A stretch of 18,472 nucleotides of DNA from Chloroflexi bacterium RBG_16_51_16 (GTDB lineage: Bacteria > Chloroflexota > Anaerolineae > Anaerolineales > Villigracilaceae): contig MGNL01000066.1 of assembly GCA_001796785.1 (NCBI GenBank), positions 18,488 to 36,959 on the forward strand, given 5' to 3'. Positions 6,943 through 14,545 of this stretch are shown here, piece after piece. Every line of letters starts with the position of its first letter. The first letter of the stretch is position 1. The translations under genes and the position numbers were made by a program. The notes below the pieces were generated by a model. The model was not told where the DNA came from. It did no database searches and worked only from the letters and a program-made list of their open reading frames with translations.

Positions 6943-9540
6943 ATGGCTTCGGAGAATGGCGTAGTTACTCAGATTAAAGAGGCGGCATTATTAACAAATG
7001 CCGGTTGGGTGGCACTTGCCGAGCGAGTAGGCGGGAACTGGATTCTTCTGGCGACGCATCAATTAACCAGAAATCGACAAGAAATCTTATCCCGCCTGCT
7101 GGATAAACCCTCCGTAGATGCATGGCTTTGTGGTGCATTGAGCGGGGGACACAGTCGGTCCAGTGCTCTCCCGAACGACAGCGGTCTTGGAACAAAACGT
7201 TTTCATATTTATCCGGTGATGGGACTATCCCAGGCTATCATAGTTGGATCCACGCAACAGACTTATGAAGCTCAGCGTATTTGGCGGCTAACTGCATCGC
7301 TTCTGGCCAAGCGATCAGTCCATGTCCAGGATCCATTTCTACCAGATCTGCAAGCTGACCTTGCATATGACCTGCCACTTGCATTAGATCGAATCTTGGG
7401 CGTTTTTGTCCATGCTGCTAATCCACAGGGTGGATGGATCGCGATCCGTAAAGGCGAAGAGCTGGATATCCAGTCTGAATGGAATGACCCCAAAGGAAAA
7501 GGTCGCACTCTTGCCATAGATTCCAATCCAATTCTTCGGAAGATAAAACGTACAAAAGCCGATGTGCTTATTAAACGCCAGCAACAGGAGTGGGGCGATA
7601 TTCCAGAACCGATGATGAAAGCAGGAACTGAAACCTGGGCCTGTCTTCCATTTGTTGTCGGTCAGCGGTTGATCGGCGCAATTGCGTTGTGGCGACAAAG
7701 GAAATTTGAACCGGAAGAGTGGAAAGACTTGCGTTCACTAGCCGATCAGGCTGCCCCAGCCGTAGAGATGTTGATGACATTTTCCGAAATGGCCGGTCAC
7801 CTGCGCCGCCTGGCGGTGCTAAACGATTTTATATTGACCGTCTCATCGGCCCAAAACTTGGATCAGATCGTCAGCAGGGTGTTCGGTTTAATGGCCCGCG
7901 CGTTCGGTACAGAAGTGATTACCCTGTATCTGCCAACATCGGATAAAAGGTTGCTGCGTCAGTACCAAACTCACCAAGGAAAGGTCACCTCGCAGTCGTT
8001 TGATGCCGAAAATCACCCGGTAAAGAAGGCCATAGCCGAGGGAAGGATTCAAAGACTTGGGGATGTGTCGAAATCCGACGGCATCGCATTCCAAAAAGAC
8101 TCTCGCAGTGCACTGCTTGTCCCGCTACTTTACCGTGGTCAAGCTGTGGGTTTATTTTCGATCGAGAACGAACGGACGGATGCATTCAGCGAGTTCGATG
8201 AGCACCTGATGCTTGTGATCACAAGCCATCTTGCTGGCTTGATTGAATATGGTCGATTAAGGGAGGAGGCGGAGGGAAGGGCACGCAGCCTGGGTCTAAT
8301 TCACGAGGTAGTTCAACAGGTTATCGGATTGATGGACAAGAAGCAAGTGACACAGATCACCGCCGACCTGTTGGCCCAATATTTCAGATACGAACTGGCG
8401 GCTGTTTTTTTGCTCGATGACGATCGCAAAATGTCAATCAAAGGGATAGGCGGAACTTACGCAGATGTCTTCCGAAAATCCCTCCGCTCCGACGGGATCG
8501 ATTCCGGCTCAGGAATTATCGGGTATGTCCTGTCAAAAGGTGAAAGCATACTTGTAAATGACACTAGTGACAGCATTCATTACAAAGCTATCGCCGGCTG
8601 GGATGCCGGATCAGAATTATGCGTTGCGATACATGAGGGAAATTCAATATTAGGTGTGGTTGATATTGAAAGCAGCTTGAAGGATGCTTTTTCACACAAC
8701 GATCTCGTCGCAATGGAATCTCTGGCGGGAATACTTGCTTCAGTCATTTCAAGCGCGACGCAATACCAGAAATTACAGGACACCGTACAGCAATTACGGG
8801 TTACTCAAATTGAATTAAATCAACGCATGGAAGCCTTGCAGGCCGCCGAAAATCGACTTGTGCAGGCGGCAAAACTGGCGGCTGTAGGCGAGATGGCAGC
8901 TGGCATCGCTCACGAATTAAATAACCCACTTACAACAGTTACCGGTTTCTCAGAACTGCTTCTTGATGATATGCCAGCCAATTCGAACAACCGGACTGAG
9001 TTGGAGATGGTTCTTCGTGAAGCCAGGCGGGCAAGTGAAGTTGTTCGCAGGCTCCTCGATTTTTCAAGGCAGGGAGAACGGACCCGGACGAGTGCGGATC
9101 TAAATGAGATAATTGAAGATGTAATTGCGTTAACCAGGCATCTTATTCGTACAAATGGTGTCACACTTGAAATTAGTCTGTCGAATGACCTGCCATGGAT
9201 CTCCGCCGATAGAAATCAGATGAAGCAAGTCATCCTCAACCTTATCCATAATGCCCTGCAGGCCATGCCGGAAGGAGGGAAGTTAGGTATATTGACCCAG
9301 GCTCAAATCAGGCAAGGTCGTAACTGGGTGGTTTTACAGGTGATCGATAACGGGATCGGTATAAGCAGTGAGGATAAAGAAAAGATCTTTGAACCCTTTT
9401 TTACAACGAAGAGCGGCCAGGGTGGAACCGGTTTGGGTTTATCGGTCTCCTACGGAATAATTACCGATCATGGTGGAACGATCGAAGTTGAAAGTGAGGC
9501 GGGAAAAGGCAGCACTTTCAGTATACTTTTGCCAACCTAA
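6943..9540 (+). CDS. Soluble multi-GAF sensor histidine kinase
   Basis: This 865-residue protein has no membrane segment, so it should sense a cytoplasmic signal. Residues about 15-125 look like a degenerate GAF-like module, followed by three recognisable GAF domains (about 145-280, 300-437 and 455-605). A coiled coil (610-645) leads into HisKA with phospho-acceptor His657 in the H-box AAGIAHELNNPL, of the NtrB-like type. The ATPase domain carries an N-box (NLIHNAL, 766-772), G1 DNGIGI (802-807), F-box FEPFF (816-820) and G2 GTGLGLS (829-835 region). It is the first gene of a plus-strand operon; the second kinase starts 4 nt after its stop, and a response regulator follows. GAF ligands cannot be predicted. 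Confidence 0.93.
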   Translation: MASENGVVTQIKEAALLTNAGWVALAERVGGNWILLATHQLTRNRQEILSRLLDKPSVDAWLCGALSGGHSRSSALPNDSGLGTKRFHIYPVMGLSQAIIVGSTQQTYEAQRIWRLTASLLAKRSVHVQDPFLPDLQADLAYDLPLALDRILGVFVHAANPQGGWIAIRKGEELDIQSEWNDPKGKGRTLAIDSNPILRKIKRTKADVLIKRQQQEWGDIPEPMMKAGTETWACLPFVVGQRLIGAIALWRQRKFEPEEWKDLRSLADQAAPAVEMLMTFSEMAGHLRRLAVLNDFILTVSSAQNLDQIVSRVFGLMARAFGTEVITLYLPTSDKRLLRQYQTHQGKVTSQSFDAENHPVKKAIAEGRIQRLGDVSKSDGIAFQKDSRSALLVPLLYRGQAVGLFSIENERTDAFSEFDEHLMLVITSHLAGLIEYGRLREEAEGRARSLGLIHEVVQQVIGLMDKKQVTQITADLLAQYFRYELAAVFLLDDDRKMSIKGIGGTYADVFRKSLRSDGIDSGSGIIGYVLSKGESILVNDTSDSIHYKAIAGWDAGSELCVAIHEGNSILGVVDIESSLKDAFSHNDLVAMESLAGILASVISSATQYQKLQDTVQQLRVTQIELNQRMEALQAAENRLVQAAKLAAVGEMAAGIAHELNNPLTTVTGFSELLLDDMPANSNNRTELEMVLREARRASEVVRRLLDFSRQGERTRTSADLNEIIEDVIALTRHLIRTNGVTLEISLSNDLPWISADRNQMKQVILNLIHNALQAMPEGGKLGILTQAQIRQGRNWVVLQVIDNGIGISSEDKEKIFEPFFTTKSGQGGTGLGLSVSYGIITDHGGTIEVESEAGKGSTFSILLPT

Positions 9541-9544
9541 AATC

Positions 9545-11137
9545 ATGAGCAAGGAGTTTATCCTTATTGTTGATGATGAACCGGGGGTCACCATGCTTTG
9601 TGAGCGGCTGTTGCAGCGGGAAGGCTATTTAACCGAGTCGTTCACGAACCCTCATGCTGCCGTCGAATTTTTATCCAAGCGCGCGTTCGACCTGCTGCTG
9701 GTCGACGTAAGAATGCCTGAAGTGGACGGATTTCAGGTTATCGAGCACGCTCAACAAACCCAACCGGATGCTGCCATCCTGATCATGACGGGACACGGAA
9801 CGGTAGAAACTGCAATCAAAGCGTTAAGAAAAGGAGTCGATGGTCTGATTTTGAAACCCTTCAGCCAGGGAATCGAGCTGGTTGAAGCTGTACGTCAGGC
9901 ACTGCTTGATAGCCAGACAAAAAAGGACGCCAGCCGAACGAAAGCGTTACAACCACTTTTTTCAATTACCGAAGATCTCTTATCCGAAACACACCGGGAT
10001 GTGTTGCTTGATCGGGTGATGAGTGCAATTTCCGAAAACCTGCTTTATAAAGAAGCTTTTTACTTACAAGAGCAATCATCCGACGGGAAAGTCCGGATCA
10101 CCTCCTGCCGGGGCGAGCTCCTTACTGAGGTATTTACTATTCAATCTATGGAGTTGATTTCCAGAGTCAATGGAACAGCCAAGGGCTTCCTCGTAAACAT
10201 AAACGGGCCTGGAGATCCGGATTTGAAACAATTGATGTCCAAGTCTGGAATCGGATCAATCATGTATGTGCCATTGAAAAGAGTAAGTGGGAAATCCGTA
10301 TTAATCGCTGCGAAATCTTCTGGAGAAGCCCCTTTTCGCGAATCAGACCTGGAATTATTTCAAATATTCTGCCGCCAGGCGGCTGTAGCCATGGAGAATG
10401 CTGATCTTTATGAAGAGCAACGTGAGAATTTGCGAAAGATGAAAGAATCTCAAAAAGCGCTTGTGCAGGCGGAGAAAATGGCAACGGCAGGAAGACTCAC
10501 AGCTTCGATAGCGCATGAAGTCAATAATCCACTCCAGGCCATGCAAAATTGTCTTCATCTGGCGGGCAGGACCGATATACCCGAGGCAAAACAAAAAGAA
10601 TACCTTGGTATGGCGAATTCCGAATTGGAACGACTCATGCTTACTGTCCAGCGGATGCTTGATTATTACAGACCTTCTGGAGCGTTGTTCGAAAAAGTAA
10701 ATATTGGTGAGGCATTACAGTACGTTTTAGATTTAATGTCAAAACAAATGTCTGAGAGCGGAATTACCTGGGCTATCAACATGCCAGCCGACCTTCCTGA
10801 CGTGCTGGCTATCAGAAATCAGATCCAGCAGGTGTTTATCAATTTAATCCTGAATGCGTCAGATGCGATGATTAACGGCGGAAAATTATCCATATCCGGA
10901 AAAGCCCTGGCAAACGGTGTAGAAATCCTGTTTAAAGATACAGGTCCAGGTGTTCCATCGGAAAGTCAATTAAAAATATTCGATCCGTTCTTCAGCACCA
11001 AGGATGGCGGATCGGGCTTGGGGTTAACGGTCAGCTCGAACATTACCACTGCTCATGGAGGGACGCTCGAGTTGGTACCTAGTCAAGGAACAGGTGCGCT
11101 ATTTAGACTTTTTCTGCCATCCGGAGGAAAAAAATGA
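9545..11137 (+). CDS. Histidine kinase with N-terminal receiver (REC-GAF-HisKA-HATPase)
   Basis: From the ATG at 9545 the protein has 530 residues. The receiver (3-120) has acidic residues D10-D11-E12, phospho-acceptor Asp54 (LLVDVRMP), Thr82 and Lys104 (LKPF). A GAF domain follows (about 140-290), then a short coiled coil, HisKA with His324 (TASIAHEVNNPL) and an ATPase domain with N-box NLILNAS (433-439), G1 DTGPGV (465-470), F-box FDPFF (479-483) and G2 GSGLGL. The frame is open 25 codons upstream into the previous gene, but MSKEFILIVDDEPG is where receiver homology begins. The 4-nt gap after the first kinase suggests coupling. Having a receiver before its own kinase core lets it accept phosphate, perhaps from the upstream kinase, or be allosterically controlled by it. 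Confidence 0.93.
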   Translation: MSKEFILIVDDEPGVTMLCERLLQREGYLTESFTNPHAAVEFLSKRAFDLLLVDVRMPEVDGFQVIEHAQQTQPDAAILIMTGHGTVETAIKALRKGVDGLILKPFSQGIELVEAVRQALLDSQTKKDASRTKALQPLFSITEDLLSETHRDVLLDRVMSAISENLLYKEAFYLQEQSSDGKVRITSCRGELLTEVFTIQSMELISRVNGTAKGFLVNINGPGDPDLKQLMSKSGIGSIMYVPLKRVSGKSVLIAAKSSGEAPFRESDLELFQIFCRQAAVAMENADLYEEQRENLRKMKESQKALVQAEKMATAGRLTASIAHEVNNPLQAMQNCLHLAGRTDIPEAKQKEYLGMANSELERLMLTVQRMLDYYRPSGALFEKVNIGEALQYVLDLMSKQMSESGITWAINMPADLPDVLAIRNQIQQVFINLILNASDAMINGGKLSISGKALANGVEILFKDTGPGVPSESQLKIFDPFFSTKDGGSGLGLTVSSNITTAHGGTLELVPSQGTGALFRLFLPSGGKK

Positions 11138-11865
11138 AATCAAACATCCTGGTCGTCGATGATGAACCGGTTTCGAGGCAGTCATTATCTGATATTCTCA
11201 AACTCGAAGGATATCTGGTTTCGGCGCTTCCTAATGGGCAAGTGGCTGTTGAGCATATACGTACGCACCCGGTTGATTTGATGATCGTTGACCTCCGCAT
11301 GCCCGGGATGGATGGACTCGAAGTGATTCAAGTTGTCAATCAGATATCTCCCGAGACCGAGGTGATTTTACTCACAGCGTATGGGTCAACAGATACGGCG
11401 ATCCAGGCGTTGAGATTGAGAATTCACGATTATTTATTAAAACCTGCTTCACCCGTTCAGGTCCTTTCAAGTGTAAAGAAGGGATTATCCCGGAGAACAG
11501 CCAGGTTGAAGGCAAAATCGGGTACCGTTGAATCAATCGATGTTGACGAACCGATTTCAGTGATCAACTTAAAAGACGGAACCTTCGTAGACCTATCTCG
11601 CAGACTTATTAAAAACAAGAATAAAACTGAGCACCTGACGCCAGCGGAGGGTAGGTTATTGAGGATATTGATGGAAAATCCGGGTAAAGTATTCTCACAT
11701 AGGGAATTGGTGTTGCTTGTACAGGGTTACGACACATCTCAACGTGAGGCGCCGGAAATACTACGCCCGCTGGTAAGCCGCCTTAGACATAAACTAGAAC
11801 AATTCCCGGTGCTATCCGAACGGGTAACCAGTGTTAGAGGCACTGGTTATGTATACGAAGAATAA
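11134..11865 (+). CDS. Response regulator, receiver plus OmpR/PhoB-type winged helix
   Basis: The protein has 243 residues. The receiver domain (4-118) has D9-D10-E11, phospho-acceptor Asp53 (IVDLRMPGMDG), Thr81 in LTAYGS and Lys103 in LLKPAS; this style is often paired with NtrC-like regulators. The C-terminal part (about 140-243) is a winged-helix DNA-binding domain with LTPAEGRLL, NPGKVFSHREL and the terminal VRGTGYVY typical of the Trans_reg_C family. It should be the transcriptional output of the two upstream kinases. Its ATG overlaps the previous stop codon (ATGA, 11134-11137), and GGAGG lies 6 nt upstream of it. Target genes are not evident in the window. Confidence 0.93.
   Translation: MKSNILVVDDEPVSRQSLSDILKLEGYLVSALPNGQVAVEHIRTHPVDLMIVDLRMPGMDGLEVIQVVNQISPETEVILLTAYGSTDTAIQALRLRIHDYLLKPASPVQVLSSVKKGLSRRTARLKAKSGTVESIDVDEPISVINLKDGTFVDLSRRLIKNKNKTEHLTPAEGRLLRILMENPGKVFSHRELVLLVQGYDTSQREAPEILRPLVSRLRHKLEQFPVLSERVTSVRGTGYVYEE
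11825..11849. terminator. Hairpin between convergent genes (possible terminator)
   Basis: A 9-bp perfect stem (TAACCAGTG / CACTGGTTA) with a 7-nt loop lies in the last codons of the response regulator, over the conserved VRGTGY motif. The convergent transporter gene ends 35 bp further on. AT-rich DNA follows on the plus strand, but no T-run touches the stem. It may help terminate either transcript, or it may only reflect codon use. Confidence 0.25.
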
Positions 11866-11883
11866 CTATCATATTTATTTTAA

Positions 11884-12834
11884 TTATTCGTAAGGCCGGA
11901 ATATCCCTTTTGGTAATTCGGGGGCTCGGAGCCATGCCAGCCAGCCTGTTTTAATATTCGCAGCGATGTAAATCCCAGGTTTTTCGAAGTAAATCATCAG
12001 AAGACTGAAACTTAAAATACATGCGCCTATCCATTGAATAAAAGTTAAACTTTCGCGTAGCCATAAATAACCAAATAATATTGTTATAAATAATTCTAAT
12101 AAACCAAACAATGCAGTTTGCATCCCACCGATTTTCTTTACGCCTAAAAATAATAACAACCTTGAAAAAAAGGTGACGCTTGTAAGCAAAATTATGGGTA
12201 TCCAACTCACGTCACTGGAAGGTAATTCCCTGTCAAACAAAAAATAAGCTGGCATGACAACCAAACTCATAAATACCAGAGTATACAAGGTAACCGTTGG
12301 CGAAGGCACTTCGTACAATACCCGTTGATTGATCGGTAAATGAAGGGCGTATAAAATTGCAGCACCGATCATCATCATTACGCCTACTGGATCTTGAAAA
12401 CTGTGTGGAATTCTTGTCAATAGAATAACCGCAACAAAAGCCAACCCGGTTCTAACCACCGTAAGTTTGCTTGGAGGTTGGTGATCAAGGATCAACCAAA
12501 TTGCGACAAAAAAAGGATAAAGCGAGTATAGAAGCTGACCAATAGTTACATCCAGTCTCCCAAGAGCCAGATAATAAAGGATTGATCCAAATCCATTTAG
12601 AATCCCTGCAATCGCACATCCCACCAGACCAACCGGAAATATATAAAAATAGGCACGATAAAAAATCAGGAAAATCACCAGCATAGCCAGAGCTGCCAAG
12701 CCAGTGCGTAAGGAGACCGTTAATAGGGGAGAATATCCCTGGAGGATGGCCATCTTCCCAAAAATGGGGGAAAGACCCAAAAAGAAAGCGGAACTTAACG
12801 CTGCGATTACTCCAGCGTCAGGCTTTTTACTCAA
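11884..12834 (-). CDS. EamA/DMT-family transporter
   Basis: This 316-residue, strongly hydrophobic protein has about ten membrane helices in two repeated EamA halves, starting GVIAALSSAFFLGLSPIFGK and with the second half beginning near PVGVMMMIGAAILYALHLPIN. Family members export amino acids (RhtA, YdcZ-like), metabolites or drugs. The start is TTG (12832-12834): a stop codon lies two codons upstream and the next Met is residue 28, inside the first helix. A weak AGAAGG lies about 10 nt before it. The gene starts 37 nt after the threonine-synthase-like gene, so threonine or homoserine export is an attractive guess. Its coding sequence looks clearly more AT-rich than its neighbours, partly because hydrophobic codons are T-rich. 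Confidence 0.9.
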   Translation of the reverse strand: MSKKPDAGVIAALSSAFFLGLSPIFGKMAILQGYSPLLTVSLRTGLAALAMLVIFLIFYRAYFYIFPVGLVGCAIAGILNGFGSILYYLALGRLDVTIGQLLYSLYPFFVAIWLILDHQPPSKLTVVRTGLAFVAVILLTRIPHSFQDPVGVMMMIGAAILYALHLPINQRVLYEVPSPTVTLYTLVFMSLVVMPAYFLFDRELPSSDVSWIPIILLTSVTFFSRLLLFLGVKKIGGMQTALFGLLELFITILFGYLWLRESLTFIQWIGACILSFSLLMIYFEKPGIYIAANIKTGWLAWLRAPELPKGIFRPYE

Positions 12835-12871
12835 TGATTACCAGCCTTCTGCAATCCCATAACATTTTAGT

Positions 12872-14527
12872 TTAGGATTTGATAAGGGATTTAACTTCAT
12901 CCAGAAACTCATCGTTAAGGAAATTACCCTTTTGCAGCAAAGCCTGAATCTTACCTCCCAACCGATTTTTTTCATCCACGGTGAGCTCTTTGGCAGTTGA
13001 CACAATGACCGGTATCGTTGCAGTCTCCTGATTTTTTCTAAGAGCTTCCAAGACATCAAATCCATCCAGCTCGGGCATCATCAGATCTAGGATAATCAAA
13101 TCAGGAAGTTCTTTCTCAATCAATTCAAGTCCCTCACGACCATTCTGGGCTTCCAGAATAGTAAAGTTACCTTGGGATTGGAGGATGCGCCTGATCAATC
13201 GCCTGGCCTCAATCGAGTCCTCGACCAGGGCTATCCGCGGGAACCGATCTGGCGCAACTTGATCAAGGGCAGCCAGAAGTCCTTCTTGAGGCGCTTCGAT
13301 TTTTGTAACGAAGTTCACATCCCGGATCCAGTTATCGCCCAACACCATTTGTTCTGCTGCCATGGTGTGCCCTGTGCAATTTATCACAACGACATCGGAG
13401 GGTTTGATGACACCCGCACGGATGAGTTTAAATAGACCTGCGAACGAAACCGCAGCAGCAGGTTCAGCGGAGATTCCTTCCATCTTGGCCAGTACGTGCA
13501 TTGCCCTAAAAGCTTCTTCATCTGTCACACTTTCGAACACTCCACCGGTTTCATCCACATATTTGCGGAGAAATTTATACGTTCGTCCAGGATCTCCTGT
13601 CGCTAGTGTCTCAATATGTGTCCTTGGGGATGTGACAACCTCGGAATCCGCCAAACCCTTTTTCCAGCTGGTTACCATTGGAGCGCAGCCTTCAGCCTGA
13701 ATAGGTGCAATGGCAGGGATGCGATCAACCAAACCGATTTGCATCAGTTCATGAAATCCCTTATATACACCAAGAGGTCCCATCCCTCCGCTAATCGCCT
13801 GGACATACCAATCTGGGGACTTCCAGGAAGACTTTGGTGTGGAACCAATTTGCCAGGCAAGCTGCTCAGCAATTTCAAATGCGATCGTTTTCATCGCCTC
13901 GATGGATGTGATTGTCCGCGCACCCAAATCGAGATACAAACCACGCTGACGGGCGAATTCGGCTGCAACCTGTTTACATTGGTCGTATGATCCGGTGATT
14001 TTGATAACCTGACTTCCATAGAGGGCGATTTCCCGCATTTTTACAGCCGGAACCAGACTTGTTACAAATGCCCATAATTTAATACTTGCGCGGGATGTAT
14101 ATGCCGAATAAGAAATCGCCACATTACCTGTGGAAGCAGCGACCATTTCTTTTATACCTGCTTCCTTCAAAGCAGCGATAGTGACAGCAGCCTGCCTGTC
14201 CTTGAAAGAACCTGTAGGTCCCTGGCGCTCGTCCTTAATGTAAAGATTGGGACATCCCAACATCATCCCCAGATTCTCGGCTTTTATAAGAGGGCTTCCG
14301 CCTTCCCCCAGGCTTATCGTTGGGTAGGGTGAATGAACCGGCAGAAGCTCGTGATATCGCCATAAGTTGAATGGACGGTCTGCCAGGACTGCAGGATAGG
14401 TTTTGCTTAGCGCAGGATAATCGTATTCAGCCTGCCTCCACTCACTGTTACATTGAGGACAAGCTACTGAGGTAGGGTAATAGGAAAAGGAGTGTCCACA
14501 ATCGAGACACTTGAGAACAAATGCCAC
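12872..14527 (-). CDS. Threonine-synthase-like PLP enzyme fused to a response-regulator receiver domain
   Basis: A 551-residue fusion protein. The N-terminus is a zinc ribbon (Cys7, Cys10, Cys23, Cys26). A fold-type II PLP enzyme follows (about 60-400): SLGEGGSPL, the Schiff-base Lys109 in GPTGSFKDRQ, ASTGNVA, the phosphate-binding SGGMGPLG (246-253) and a C-terminal CTGHT. This best fits threonine synthase (O-phosphohomoserine to threonine), though a related beta-family lyase is possible. After a linker of about 25 residues comes a complete receiver (430-551): E436/D437, phospho-acceptor Asp481 (LIILDLMMP), S510/T511 and Lys533, the last in KG instead of the usual KP. I chose GTG 14525-14527 because AAAGGAGTGATC lies upstream; TTG at 14546-14548, overlapping the previous stop, is an alternative that adds seven residues. 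It lies between the hybrid kinase and the transporter genes. Confidence 0.88.
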   Translation of the reverse strand: MAFVLKCLDCGHSFSYYPTSVACPQCNSEWRQAEYDYPALSKTYPAVLADRPFNLWRYHELLPVHSPYPTISLGEGGSPLIKAENLGMMLGCPNLYIKDERQGPTGSFKDRQAAVTIAALKEAGIKEMVAASTGNVAISYSAYTSRASIKLWAFVTSLVPAVKMREIALYGSQVIKITGSYDQCKQVAAEFARQRGLYLDLGARTITSIEAMKTIAFEIAEQLAWQIGSTPKSSWKSPDWYVQAISGGMGPLGVYKGFHELMQIGLVDRIPAIAPIQAEGCAPMVTSWKKGLADSEVVTSPRTHIETLATGDPGRTYKFLRKYVDETGGVFESVTDEEAFRAMHVLAKMEGISAEPAAAVSFAGLFKLIRAGVIKPSDVVVINCTGHTMAAEQMVLGDNWIRDVNFVTKIEAPQEGLLAALDQVAPDRFPRIALVEDSIEARRLIRRILQSQGNFTILEAQNGREGLELIEKELPDLIILDLMMPELDGFDVLEALRKNQETATIPVIVSTAKELTVDEKNRLGGKIQALLQKGNFLNDEFLDEVKSLIKS

Positions 14528-14533
14528 AGGCTG

Positions 14534-14545
14534 GATCACTCCTTT
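14534..14545 (-). promoter_or_regulatory. Ribosome-binding site deciding the start of the PLP enzyme-receiver fusion
   Basis: AAAGGAGTGATC resembles the full anti-Shine-Dalgarno complement with one G missing. It lies just past the kinase stop codon and 6 nt before the GTG at 14527 (11 nt measured from GGAG). The alternative TTG start at 14548 has no such site upstream. Confidence 0.4.

Noticed and set aside
9470..9544. 25-codon upstream extension of the second kinase
   Set aside because: It overlaps the end of the first kinase and does not resemble a receiver start; the protein family begins at MSKEFILIVDDE.
12872..14527. The enzyme-receiver fusion as a sequencing frameshift joining two genes
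   Set aside because: Both domains are complete in one continuous frame with a plausible linker and no start codon or ribosome site at the junction, so a frameshift is not needed to explain it. Read data were not available to exclude an error fully.
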